This document shows positions 52,862-61,776 of a DNA stretch of 64,000 nucleotides, piece after piece. Within the stretch, counting starts at the first letter, position 1. Each line of letters begins with the position of its first letter. Source of the stretch: Streptomyces sp. NBC_01235 (GTDB lineage: Bacteria > Actinomycetota > Actinomycetes > Streptomycetales > Streptomycetaceae); the NCBI RefSeq assembly GCF_035989285.1, contig NZ_CP108513.1, forward strand, positions 8,680,001 to 8,744,000. Direction: 5' to 3'. The notes under the pieces were generated by a model. The model worked only from the letters and a program-made list of their open reading frames with translations. It was not told where the DNA came from and ran no database searches. The translations under genes and the position numbers were made by a program.

Positions 52862-54208
52862 ATGACCGCAACAACAGCCAATGAGTCGAGGACGCGCCGG
52901 AGCGAAACGGCCGCGGAGGTGGTCGGCCGCCTTCGCGCGACGTTCAACACCGGCGTCACCCGCGGACTGGACTGGCGCGTCAACCAGCTGCAGCGGCTGC
53001 GGGCACTGCTGGTCGAGAACGAGCAGGAGCTGATCGAAGCGCTCTGGGCGGATCTGAGGAAGAACGCCGCCGAGGCCAAGATGCAGGAGATCGACTTCAC
53101 CGTCGCCGACATCGACGAGGCACTGGCGAACCTCGAAAACTGGCTTCAGCCTCGCCCGGTGGAGGTTCCCGCCCACTTCGGTCCCACGACAACGGCCTAC
53201 ACCACGTACGACCCGCTCGGGGTCATCCTGGTGATCGCTCCGTGGAATTTCCCGCTGCACCTTCTCATCGACCCCATCATCGGCGCACTGGCCGCCGGAA
53301 ACACCGTGGTGGCCAAGCCGAGCGAGATCTCGGTGCACACATCGGCAGTGGCTTCACGCCTCCTGCGACAGTACTTCGACGCCGACGTGCTCACCGTCGT
53401 CGAGGGGGGCGCCGAGGAGACCACGGCCCTGCTGGCACAGCGTTTCGACCATATCTTCTACACCGGCAATGGCACCGTCGGCCGGATCGTCATGGCCGCA
53501 GCCGCCAAGAACCTCACCCCCGTCACGCTCGAACTCGGAGGCAAGTCGCCGGTCTTCGTGGCGCCCGACGCCGACGTGGACGAGACCGCGAAGCGGCTGG
53601 TCGGTGCCAAGTTCGGCAACGCGGGGCAGCAGTGCATAGCCCCCGACTACGTTCTGGCCGATCCTGCCACCGCCGCCGCACTGGTCCCCGCCCTCCGCGC
53701 GGCGGTCGACGCCCAGTTCGGCTCCACTCCGCAGACCTCAGCCGACTTCGGCCGGATCATCAACGAGCGGCACTTCGACCGGCTCACCGCTCTGCTGGAC
53801 TCCGGCCGGGCGGCGGTGGGAGGCCGGCACGACCGCGACGACCTGTTCATCGCACCGACCGTGCTCACCGATGTCGACCCCGCATCGCCGGTCATGCAGG
53901 AGGAGATCTTCGGTCCGATCCTCGCCGTCGTCGAAGTCGCCGACCTCGATGCCGCCATCGCCTTCATCAACGAACGCGAAAAGCCACTCGCGCTCTACGC
54001 CTTCACCACGTCCGAGGCCACCAAGTCGCGCCTCGTGAACGAGACTTCCTCCGGCGGCGTCGCCTGGGGCCAGCCGGTGATGCAACTGCTCATGCCCGGC
54101 CTGCCTTTCGGCGGCGTCGGCGAAAGCGGCATGGGCCGGTACCACGGCCGGTATTCCCTCGAGACGTTCAGCCACCTCAAGGCCGTCGCGGACGTGCCGC
54201 TCAACTAG
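52862..54208 (+). CDS. aldehyde dehydrogenase (class 3-like)
   Basis: A 448-residue ALDH of the short class 3 type. PLGVILVIAPWNFPLHLLIDPIIGALAAGN is the NAD(P) entry block, VTLELGGKSP contains the base Glu, and NAGQQCIAPDYV the nucleophilic Cys. The ATG at 52862 is preferred over an upstream TTG. It would oxidise aldehydes to acids. The three genes ADH, ALDH and OYE at 51668-55462 are collinear and may form a detoxification or lipid-aldehyde operon. Confidence 0.92.
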   Translation: MTATTANESRTRRSETAAEVVGRLRATFNTGVTRGLDWRVNQLQRLRALLVENEQELIEALWADLRKNAAEAKMQEIDFTVADIDEALANLENWLQPRPVEVPAHFGPTTTAYTTYDPLGVILVIAPWNFPLHLLIDPIIGALAAGNTVVAKPSEISVHTSAVASRLLRQYFDADVLTVVEGGAEETTALLAQRFDHIFYTGNGTVGRIVMAAAAKNLTPVTLELGGKSPVFVAPDADVDETAKRLVGAKFGNAGQQCIAPDYVLADPATAAALVPALRAAVDAQFGSTPQTSADFGRIINERHFDRLTALLDSGRAAVGGRHDRDDLFIAPTVLTDVDPASPVMQEEIFGPILAVVEVADLDAAIAFINEREKPLALYAFTTSEATKSRLVNETSSGGVAWGQPVMQLLMPGLPFGGVGESGMGRYHGRYSLETFSHLKAVADVPLN

Positions 54209-54373
54209 GCCCGCGCTCTCCCGAAGCAGGCTGCCCGACTGGTGATCGGCTACGCAGAAAGTGCCTCTGCCCAGCCGAAATGAGGACTGCTGAGGTCCCG
54301 GTTCCCTGACACCCGCCGGGCCCATGCTGCCGCCTGTCTCTTTCACCCGACCCATTCTTCGAAGGAAGCTGCC

Positions 54374-55462
54374 ATGACTACCGCGTTCGACCCGATCGAC
54401 CTGGGCGGCAAGACGCTGGCCAACCGCGTCGCGATGGCGCCGATGACCCGCAGCCGCGCCGACGCTCCCGCAGCCACGGCGACGGAGCTGATGGCGACCT
54501 ATTACGCCCAGCGTGCGAGCGCCGGCCTGATCATCACCGAGGGCATACAGCCGTCGGTGGGCGGCCAGGGCTACACCAACACTCCGGGCCTGCACTCCGC
54601 CCAGCAGGTCGACGCCTGGCGGAAGGTGACCGACGCCGTCCATGCCCAGGGCGGCACGATCTTCGCGCAGCTGATGCACACCGGCCGGATCAGCCACCCC
54701 AGCCTGCTGCCCGAGGGACTCATCCCCGTCGCCCCCTCCTCCGTCGCGGCGGCGGGCCAGGTGTTCACCTACCAGGGCCCCCAGGACTACGTCACTCCGA
54801 AGGAACTGGACCAGGACGACATCACCCAGACGATCGCCGACTACGCCGACGCCGCGCGCAACGCGATCGCCGCCGGTTTCGACGGCGTGGAGATCCACGG
54901 GGCGAACGGCTACCTGATCCACCAGTTCCTCGCCCCCAACACCAATCTGCGCACCGACAGCTGGGGAGGCGGCGCCGCTGACCGGGTCCGCTTCGGTATC
55001 GAGGTCGCCACGGCCGTCGCGGAGGCGATCGGCGGCCACCGGACCGGCTTCCGTATCTCTCCCGGCAACCCCTACAACGACATCGCCGAGACCGACCCGG
55101 CGGACGTGCTGGAGACCTACGCCACCCTGATCGCCGGTCTCGCCCGGCTGGACCTCGCCTACCTGCACCTGGTCGAGAGCCCGGACCGCGACCTGACCGC
55201 CCGGCTGCGCAAGGACTGGCCGACGGCGTTCATCCTCAACCCCTTCACCCACCCCGAGACCACCGGCCCCGGCGCTCTCGCCCACATCGAGGACGGCACC
55301 GCGGACATCATCGCCTACGGCGCGCTGTTCCTGGCCAACCCGGACCTGCCCGCCCGCCTCGCAGCCGACGGCCCCTACAACACCCCCGACGCGGCCACCT
55401 TTTACGGCGGCGACCACCGCGGCTACACCGACTACCCGACGCTGCCCGCCGACAGCGCGTGA
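54374..55462 (+). CDS. alkene reductase, Old Yellow Enzyme family
   Basis: A 362-residue FMN enzyme like NemA. NRVAMAPMTRSRA binds FMN, TIFAQLMHTGRISH gives Gln and His contacts, GVEIHGANGYLIHQFLAPNTNLRTDSWGG holds the His-Asn pair that binds the substrate. IIAYGALFLANPDLPARL is the C-terminal phosphate site. It reduces activated C=C bonds of enals, enones or nitro compounds with NADPH. It follows ADH and ALDH genes on the same strand. Confidence 0.94.
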   Translation: MTTAFDPIDLGGKTLANRVAMAPMTRSRADAPAATATELMATYYAQRASAGLIITEGIQPSVGGQGYTNTPGLHSAQQVDAWRKVTDAVHAQGGTIFAQLMHTGRISHPSLLPEGLIPVAPSSVAAAGQVFTYQGPQDYVTPKELDQDDITQTIADYADAARNAIAAGFDGVEIHGANGYLIHQFLAPNTNLRTDSWGGGAADRVRFGIEVATAVAEAIGGHRTGFRISPGNPYNDIAETDPADVLETYATLIAGLARLDLAYLHLVESPDRDLTARLRKDWPTAFILNPFTHPETTGPGALAHIEDGTADIIAYGALFLANPDLPARLAADGPYNTPDAATFYGGDHRGYTDYPTLPADSA

Positions 55463-55559
55463 CCTGAAAAAGAGTCATCGCCAGCGAGTGCGGCGAGGCA
55501 AGACGTGGCGTTTCAGGCCACCGAAGTCCTCCTGGTCCGGACCTATGTCACGATGGCGA

Positions 55560-55683
55560 CACTGCCGCCTGCCACATCCAGCGGATCACCTTGGGGAACC
55601 GGCAGCTGAGAGAAGAACTTGAGGCTGCGACGGGCGTCGCTCGCCTGACCTCCGTCCCTTCCGGGCGGTCAGCAACCAACTGA
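55560..55683 (+). pseudogene. mobile-element coiled-coil protein remnant
   Basis: In one frame the end reads CHIQRITLGNRQLREELEAATGVARLTSVPSGRSATN-stop. It has the NRxLRxELEAAxGVxRL pattern seen at the C termini of DUF6262-type proteins. Stops upstream break the gene. Confidence 0.45.
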
Positions 55684-55725
55684 GGAAGTGGTCAACGGTC
55701 AACCGCAAACCCTGGCCACAACCGC

Positions 55726-55920
55726 TCACGGCCGCGTTCTCCCCAGCATGACAGGGGTCGTTGCCGCGGCGTGGACGCGTTCGAGCAAGTCACGGTGGCG
55801 ATAGAGGAAGGTGCGGTCGACGCGGGCGGCGGGGGCGATCCCGGACACGGTGACCTCCGCATCGCCGCGCAGGGCGGCATCGAGAGCTTGGACGACGCGT
55901 TCGCGACCGCGTCGGAGCAC
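55726..55920 (-). pseudogene. DUF6262-like N-terminal fragment
   Basis: [50 protein letters not shown] resembles the HTH-like N terminus of the same mobile-element family (AAxAGVSRTFLYRHxDL). It ends by truncation. With the remnants at 50128-50485 and 55560 it marks a dead integrative element. 55921-56384 shows nothing convincing. Confidence 0.45.
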
Positions 55921-56384
55921 GGTGCCAGAACCGACGTCACCACTGGTCCGGGGTCCTTCACACCGGAGGGCCCTGACCCATGCCCGCAGTGGACAACGGA
56001 CAGGACGAAACCCATCCATGACTTCGGCTCACCCGCCCACCCCGGCAGCAGCGCAGGGTCGGACACAGGGGCGGCGAGCATCGGTTCCGGCAGTGTCCGC
56101 GTCACAGCCCATGCCTTCCACCCAGCCCGCCCGTCGGCAAACCGAGTGCGCGTACGCACCCGACTACCGGCCCGACCATGGCAGGTCAGCGCACTACAAC
56201 ACCTCGCCGGGGGCTGTGTGCTGAGCTCCTGGCGCACGTCCAGGTGGCAGCGCAGCCGGACACTGGCTGCCCCGGATCCCGTGTCGTACGGTCTGACGTC
56301 GCCGTCGCCCACCGTCAGCAACGGATCTCACCGAACCCGGCGGTGCCGCCGGTACGGCCGAGAGATCTGAACCAATACCGGGAA

Positions 56385-57503
56385 TCAGGCGGCGACGAGC
56401 TCCTGCTCGCGGTCCGGCGTTTTGACCTTGGGCTTCTTGTTCGGCAGCGAGAGCCGGAAGACCTTGTGCCACGCGGAGAACACCTGCTTGGGCAGCGGCC
56501 CGGTGACGTACTCCAGCTCGTACTTCTCGAACAGCGCGCGCACCTTCACCGCGACCTCGGCGTACCGGTTGCTCGGCAGGTCCGGGAACAGGTGGTGCTC
56601 GATCTGGTGCGACAGGTTGCCGGTCATGAAGTGCATGGCCTTGCTGCCGCTGATGTTCGCCGAGCCCAGCATCTGGCGCAGGTACCACTGGCCGCGCGTC
56701 TCGCCCTTGATCGACCGGCGCTCGAAGACCTGCACGCCTTCGGGGAAGTGCCCGCACATGATCACCGAGTGGGTCCAGATGTTGCGGACCAGGTTCGCGG
56801 TGAACGTGGCGGCGAGCGTGGTGAGGAACGACGGGCCCGACAGCAGCGGGTGGATCACGTAGTCCTTGAGCACCTGCTTGCGGATCTTGCGGCCCACGGC
56901 CTTGGCCCGCGCGCGGAACTCCGGGTTCTTGCGGCGGCGCTTGTGCAGGTTCTTGCCCAGCTCCAGGTCGTACGCTGCGATGCCGTACTCGAAGAAGCAG
57001 GCGTTGATGAAGTTCCACAGCGGCTGGCCGAGGTGGAACGGGTGCCACTTCTGGTCCTCGTCGACGCGCATGATGCCGTAGCCGAGGTCGTTGTCCTTGC
57101 CGATCACGTTGGTGTACGTGTGGTGCAGCTCGTTGTGCGAGTGCTTCCACTGCTCGGACGGCGAGACGTGATCCCACTCCCAGGTGGTGGAGTGAATCTT
57201 CGGGTCCCGCATCCAGTCCCACTGGCCGTGCAGGATGTTGTGGCCGATCTCCATGTTGTCCATGATCTTCGCCACGGACAGACCGGCGGTGCCGAGCAGC
57301 CACGCGGGCGGGAAGATCGAGAACAGCAGCACGCCCCTGCTGACCAGCTCGAGCTTGCGCTGCGCCGAGATGACCTTACGGATGTAGGCGGCGTCTTTCT
57401 CGCCGCGGCCGGCGATCACCTCGTCGCGGATCGCGTCCAGCTCGCGGCCCAGCTCCTCGATCTGCTCCGTGGTCAGGTGGGCGGTGGGGTCGATGGCGGT
57501 CAA
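56385..57503 (-). CDS. acyl-CoA/fatty acid desaturase (DesA3-like)
   Basis: A 372-residue membrane desaturase. Three His boxes bind the di-iron centre: HNILHGQW, HNELHHTYTN and QIEHHLFPDLP. It corresponds to mycobacterial DesA3, a delta-9 stearoyl-CoA desaturase. The start is TTG at 57503 with AGGAG five bases upstream. Four hydrophobic segments are expected (for example GVLLFSIFPPAWLLGTAGLS). The reductase that supplies electrons is immediately upstream with an eight-base gap, as in Rv3229c-Rv3230c. Confidence 0.93.
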   Translation of the reverse strand: MTAIDPTAHLTTEQIEELGRELDAIRDEVIAGRGEKDAAYIRKVISAQRKLELVSRGVLLFSIFPPAWLLGTAGLSVAKIMDNMEIGHNILHGQWDWMRDPKIHSTTWEWDHVSPSEQWKHSHNELHHTYTNVIGKDNDLGYGIMRVDEDQKWHPFHLGQPLWNFINACFFEYGIAAYDLELGKNLHKRRRKNPEFRARAKAVGRKIRKQVLKDYVIHPLLSGPSFLTTLAATFTANLVRNIWTHSVIMCGHFPEGVQVFERRSIKGETRGQWYLRQMLGSANISGSKAMHFMTGNLSHQIEHHLFPDLPSNRYAEVAVKVRALFEKYELEYVTGPLPKQVFSAWHKVFRLSLPNKKPKVKTPDREQELVAA

Positions 57504-57510
57504 GGTGCTC

Positions 57511-58566
57511 CTACCGTTCGATGTCGCAGGGGCCCGCCGCGGCGGACACGCAGGTCTGGATGAGGACGCCCGGCTCGGCCTCGGTGATCTCGCCGGTGCG
57601 CAGGTCGCGGACGGCGCCGGCCTTGAGCGGCGTGACGCAGCCGAAGCAGATGCCCATGCGGCACCCGGAGGGCATGAGCACGCCGGCCTCCTCGCCGATG
57701 TCCAGCAACGGCGTGGCGCCGTCCGCGTCGACGGTCTTGCCGGTGGCGCTGAACGTGACCTCGCCGCCGTCGCCGGCGACGACGATGCCGGGGCGGAAGC
57801 GTTCGGTGTGCAGGCGCTCTTGTACGCCGTGCTCGGTCCAGTGCTCTTCGGCGGCGTCGAGCAGGCCCGCGGGCCCGCAAGCCCAGGTCTCGCGCTCGGC
57901 CCAGTCGGGCACGAGTTCGTCGAGACGGGCGATGTCGAGCATGCCGTCTGTGTCGGTGTGCACCTCGGTGAGCCGCAGCTTCTTGTCCGCGACCAGGTCG
58001 TGCAGTTCGTTGCGGAAGATCACGTCTTGTGGCTGTGGCGCGCAGTGGACCATGACGACGTCGTCGAACTCGGTGTCGCGCAGCATGCCCATCACGGGCG
58101 TGATGCCGCTGCCGGCCGTCAGGTAGAGCACCTTGGCGGGCTTGGCCTGCGGCAGCACGAAGTCACCGGTCGCCTGGTCGAGCTGGATCAGCGTGCCCGG
58201 TTTGGCCCTCCTGACCAGGTGGGTGCTGACCTTGCCGTCCGGGATCGCCTTCACGGTGATCGTGACGCGGCCGTCCTGGCGGTCTGTCGGCGAGGTGATG
58301 GAGTAGGCACGCCACAGGCGCACCCCGTCGACGTCGACGCCGATCCGCACGTACTGACCGGCTGTGTGGCCGCGCCAGCCCCGTCCCGGCCTGATCACGA
58401 CAGTCGCGGCGTCACCCGTCTCGGGGTGCACGGCCTCGATGCGCCCACGCAGGTCAGCGCCCGCACGCAGCGGGCTGACCAGGTCGAGGTAGTCCGACGG
58501 CAGCAGCGGCGTCGTGACCATCTCCAGCAGTTTCCACGCCCTGCTGCGGAGGGCTGCACTCGTCAT
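57511..58566 (-). CDS. ferredoxin-NADP reductase-type electron-transfer protein
   Basis: A 351-residue protein of three modules. An FAD domain has RAYSITSP near residues 90-97 (RxYS). The NADPH domain has YLTAGSGITPVMGML and WACGPAGLLDAAE. The C-terminal plant-type [2Fe-2S] ferredoxin has SGCRMGICFGCVTPL and ending LIQTCVSAAAGPCD, giving the C-x4-C-x2-C-x(n)-C ligands. It is the Rv3230c-type partner of DesA3, passing electrons from NADPH to the desaturase. ATG at 58566. Confidence 0.93.
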   Translation of the reverse strand: MTSAALRSRAWKLLEMVTTPLLPSDYLDLVSPLRAGADLRGRIEAVHPETGDAATVVIRPGRGWRGHTAGQYVRIGVDVDGVRLWRAYSITSPTDRQDGRVTITVKAIPDGKVSTHLVRRAKPGTLIQLDQATGDFVLPQAKPAKVLYLTAGSGITPVMGMLRDTEFDDVVMVHCAPQPQDVIFRNELHDLVADKKLRLTEVHTDTDGMLDIARLDELVPDWAERETWACGPAGLLDAAEEHWTEHGVQERLHTERFRPGIVVAGDGGEVTFSATGKTVDADGATPLLDIGEEAGVLMPSGCRMGICFGCVTPLKAGAVRDLRTGEITEAEPGVLIQTCVSAAAGPCDIER

Positions 58567-58597
58567 GACTCCAGCTTGCTGCCCCTCAAGGCGTAAA

Positions 58598-58613
58598 GTC
58601 CTGACCGCAGGAC
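58598..58613. promoter_or_regulatory. operator candidate between desaturase operon and CdaR gene
   Basis: GTCCTG-ACCG-CAGGAC is a 16-base inverted repeat in the 87-base gap between the divergent genes. CGTAAA occurs on both sides as a near direct repeat. It is the likely site for the adjacent regulator. Confidence 0.45.
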
Positions 58614-58653
58614 GTAAATCTGGTCGGCTGAATTGTTCGCAGGGAACAAAAAC

Positions 58654-59793
58654 ATGAGCCATGCAATCCGGAGGGCCGGCGAACTGGCCCTGGATGAGAC
58701 GACGGTCACCGCACTTCGGGCCGCGCTGAAGAGCACCGCCGACGAGGTCGTCCAGGCGATCATCGACGAGGTCCCTCCCTACGCCAACGCCCTTTCGGGC
58801 CACATGGGCGCCACCATCCGCCGAGCCGTCCGCACCGCCCTGGGGCACTACCTGGACCGCGCGAGCGGGAACGCCACGGGCGGCGACGCCGGTGACGCGG
58901 CCTACGAGCTGGGCCGCGGCGAGGTGCGCGACGGCCGTTCGATGGACGCCCTGCTCAGCGCCTACCGCGTCGGCGCCCGCGTGGCCTGGCGATGCCTGGC
59001 AGCGGGTGCCGTGCCCGCAGGTCTGCCCGCCGCCGAGGTCGCCAAGTTCGCCGAGCTGACCTTCGCCTACATCGACGAGCTCTCCGCCGCGAGCGCCGCG
59101 GGCCACGCCGACGAACTGGCCGCCCGGGGCAGGGACCACGAGCGCCACCTGGAACACCTGGCCCGCGACCTCCTCGCCGGCGCGAGCCCGGACGTGCTGC
59201 TGGCCTCTGCTCAACGGGCCGGGTGGCAGCCTCCGGTTTCGCTGACCGCGGTCCTGCTGCCCGCCGCCCAGGCCCGGCCTGCCTACCGCGCGCTCGACCC
59301 GAGCACCCTCGTCCTCGACGATCTGCCGGACGCCACCGGTGTGCTGCTCGTCCCCGATGCCGACCGATCACATCTCTTGCGGCAGCTGACCGACCGCACC
59401 GCCGTGGTCGGCCCGGCCCGGCCATGGACTCGTGGGTCCGCCTCGTACGCACGAGCCGTACGCGCGCGCTCCCTCTCCTCCGATATCCGCGACACCGAGG
59501 ACCACCTGCCCGAGCTGGTGCTGAGCGCCGACGTGGACGCGTTCGCAGACCTGCGTGCCCGAGCCCTCGCACCGTTGCGGACCTTGCCTGTCGCGACCGC
59601 ACGGCGGCTGGAGGAGACGTTGCGGGAGTGGCTGCTGCACCAGGGCAGGCGGGACGAGGTGGCGGCGGCGTTGTTCGTCCATCCCCAGACGGTCCGGTAC
59701 CGGATGTCGCAGCTGCGGGAGCTGTTTCCGGATCTCGCATCGCCACACCGGGTCCTTGAACTGACGCTGGCGGTCGGTCTTCGGGTCAGCTGA
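58654..59793 (+). CDS. PucR/CdaR-family transcriptional regulator
   Basis: A 379-residue regulator. An N-terminal RsbRD-like/helical domain (residues about 15-165, VPPYANALSGHMGATIRRAVRTALGHYLD) is followed by a GGDEF-like degenerate middle. The C-terminal HTH_30 is at about 330-375 (LEETLREWLLHQGRRDEVAAALFVHPQTVRYRMSQLRELF). ATG at 58654 is chosen with AGGGAAC upstream; TTG at 58633 is an alternative. It is divergent from the desaturase operon and probably activates it. Confidence 0.87.
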   Translation: MSHAIRRAGELALDETTVTALRAALKSTADEVVQAIIDEVPPYANALSGHMGATIRRAVRTALGHYLDRASGNATGGDAGDAAYELGRGEVRDGRSMDALLSAYRVGARVAWRCLAAGAVPAGLPAAEVAKFAELTFAYIDELSAASAAGHADELAARGRDHERHLEHLARDLLAGASPDVLLASAQRAGWQPPVSLTAVLLPAAQARPAYRALDPSTLVLDDLPDATGVLLVPDADRSHLLRQLTDRTAVVGPARPWTRGSASYARAVRARSLSSDIRDTEDHLPELVLSADVDAFADLRARALAPLRTLPVATARRLEETLREWLLHQGRRDEVAAALFVHPQTVRYRMSQLRELFPDLASPHRVLELTLAVGLRVS

Positions 59794-60234
59794 CGCGTAC
59801 TTCGACCGTCCACGACCGCGTCCGCGAGCGGTCCAGGAATCGTGCCTCGTTCTCGGTGCCGTCAGCCGGCTCATGCGGCCCGGGGAAGAGCGGTATCAGC
59901 CGGCTGGGACCGGGGGCTGATGTGAAGACCGGACAAGGCCTTGGGAAGCCCGTCGGGGGCGCTGTCTCCGAGAAGCGCGGTGGCGGATACGCCTCGACTG
60001 GATCCGATGGACGATGCGCACCGGCCCGCTCGTCGACGCGCTGACCGGCGGGGCGGCCAGGCCGGGTCACCAGGGGCGGGGGGCCGGGCCGCTCGCGCCG
60101 GGGACCACCGTGGTTCTGCGACGGCCCCGTGCCTGCCTTCCGACAGGTCGGCCGGACGACCGACCGGGCCGGCCTGGCACACCGCGCGAGGGATGATGGG
60201 GATGGAATGACGGAACGTGAGGTCAGGAGCTTGC
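59794..60234. other. gap without a supported gene
   Basis: 440 bases. Open frames exist on both strands but their translations are Arg/Pro-rich shadows. A minus-strand end reads RFLDRSRTRSWTVEVRVS and may be a fragment, without an assignment. Confidence 0.5.
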
Positions 60235-60573
60235 ATGGCGAAGCGGGTTCACCGACCCCGTGAGGACGCGGAGTTCAATTTCATCCTCGGGATGAGCAAA
60301 GTTCCGGTCCTCGCATACTTCACCGGGACATGGCCCAAGGCACTCGAGCCCTGCCGGGTGATGGACCTCGTCGTGGATGGCATCGCCGACGACTACACGG
60401 GCCGCCTGACGGCCGTCCGCGCCGACATCACGCGTTGTCCGGCCGCAACCGAGCGATACGGGATCACCGGAGCCCCGTCCTTCGTCCTGCTGAAGGAGGG
60501 AGAGGCGGTGGCGCACGGCACGGGGCCCATGACCATCGCCGAGGTACGGAAGTTCCTGGACGGCCACCTCTGA
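60235..60573 (+). CDS. thioredoxin-like protein with altered active site
   Basis: A 112-residue protein of thioredoxin fold. EFNFILGMSKVPVLAYFTGTWPKALEPCRVMDLVVDGIADDY aligns with the strand-active site-helix block, and YGITGAPSFVLLKEGEAVAHGTGPMTIAEVRKFLDGHL with the cis-Pro and C-terminal part. WCGPC is changed to TWPKALEPC: the first Cys is missing and two residues are inserted. It cannot act as a normal disulfide reductase. AGGAG is five bases before the ATG. It lies close to the DevR-like gene. Confidence 0.82.
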   Translation: MAKRVHRPREDAEFNFILGMSKVPVLAYFTGTWPKALEPCRVMDLVVDGIADDYTGRLTAVRADITRCPAATERYGITGAPSFVLLKEGEAVAHGTGPMTIAEVRKFLDGHL

Positions 60574-60956
60574 GCGGCCGCTGCGGCACGTGGCCGCGAC
60601 GCCCCTCACGTCTCGTCCATGGGAGCTGCGCCGCCTGAGACACCTTGGGGCTGAGACACCCCCACAGGTCACATGACTCCGTCCGGGACCGGCCGTGCGG
60701 GTGGCCGATATCTGGAGATCATTCTCGTGCCCCGGCTTGAGCGCGCCGACCAGATCCTCGTTCGGCGGCGGCCGGATCGGGGTAGGCGAGCGGATTGGGT
60801 ACCCGTGAGAAGACGGGGCGCCGGGGTCGGTAGGGCCGACCGGCCCTGGCCCTTCGGCCCGGGATTGCGCAAGATCTGCGATAGACAAGAACAGGTCGCA
60901 CCCGTGGGGCGAAGTCCCGGTGCGGGATTCACACGGCGAAGAACAAGGAGTATCCG
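60574..60956. other. gap with regulatory motifs before response regulator
   Basis: 383 bases without a gene. The palindrome at 60831-60848 is the clear signal. AAGGAG at 60945 is the ribosome site of the next gene. Confidence 0.5.
60831..60848. promoter_or_regulatory. DevR/OsdR-box candidate upstream of response regulator
   Basis: TAGGGCCGACCGGCCCTG matches the perfect palindrome at 32887 in 16 of 18 positions. It is 110-125 bases upstream of the regulator and could be an autoregulatory site. Confidence 0.55.
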
Positions 60957-61649
60957 ATGGCGGACGGCGCGCAGCCCGGACCCGACAACCCGATCCGGGT
61001 CTTCCTGCTGGACGACCACGAGGTTGTCCGGCGCGGGGTGCACGACCTGCTGAACGACGAGCCGGACATCACCGTGGTCGGCGAGGCCGCCAATGTCGAA
61101 CAGGCCCTGATCCGTGTGCCCGCTCTGCGCCCGCAGGTGGCGGTGCTCGATGTGCGTCTGCCGGACGGCGACGGGGTGACCGTGTGCCGGGAGCTGCGCT
61201 CGCAGATGCCGGAGCTGGCCTGCCTGATGCTGACCTCGTTCGACGACGAGGAGGCCCTGCTGGACTCGATCATGGCGGGCGCCTCCGGGTACGTGCTGAA
61301 GCAGATCCAGGGCTCGGACCTGGTGTCGGCGGTGCGGACGGTGGCTGCCGGCCAGTCCCTGCTCGACCCCAGCGCCACCGCCAAGCTGATGGCCCGGCTG
61401 CGCCAGGGCCGCGAGCCGGAGCCCGAGCCCGACGCACTGCCGGGCCTGACCGAGAGGGAGCGGGAGATCCTGGCCCTCATCGGTGAGGGGCTGACCAACC
61501 GCCAGATCGGCCAGCGGCTCTACCTCGCCGAGAAGACGGTGAAGAACCATATCTCCCGGCTGCTGGCCAAGCTCGGTGTGGAGCGGCGCGTCCAGGCCGC
61601 CGTCATCGCCACCCAGGCCCAGGACCGGCTGAGGCAGGAAGGCCACTGA
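60957..61649 (+). CDS. DevR/DosR-like LuxR-family response regulator
   Basis: A 230-residue NarL-type regulator. The receiver contains [29 protein letters not shown], phospho-acceptor Asp65 in [13 protein letters not shown] and Lys in [11 protein letters not shown]. The HTH is [73 protein letters not shown] resembles DevR/DosR, the hypoxia/nitric oxide regulator of mycobacteria. No sensor kinase is encoded nearby. GAPDH follows after 127 bases. Confidence 0.88.
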   Translation: MADGAQPGPDNPIRVFLLDDHEVVRRGVHDLLNDEPDITVVGEAANVEQALIRVPALRPQVAVLDVRLPDGDGVTVCRELRSQMPELACLMLTSFDDEEALLDSIMAGASGYVLKQIQGSDLVSAVRTVAAGQSLLDPSATAKLMARLRQGREPEPEPDALPGLTEREREILALIGEGLTNRQIGQRLYLAEKTVKNHISRLLAKLGVERRVQAAVIATQAQDRLRQEGH

Positions 61650-61667
61650 CGCCGCGTGGCGAGCCGT

Positions 61668-61683
61668 GGGGCCGAACGTCCCC
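61668..61683. promoter_or_regulatory. DosR-type box candidate upstream of GAPDH
   Basis: GGGGCCGAACGTCCCC is a 16-base palindrome with two mismatched pairs, close to the mycobacterial DosR form GGGACTTTAGTCCC. It is 94 bases upstream of the GAPDH start and just after the regulator stop. Confidence 0.45.
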
Positions 61684-61776
61684 CGGCCCGCCCCCGTACG
61701 GCCCAAGTCCGCTCGCGTCCCCGGCCGCCAGGCTGGCAGCGCACAGAGACGCGGATCGATCGGGAGGACGACGGAC

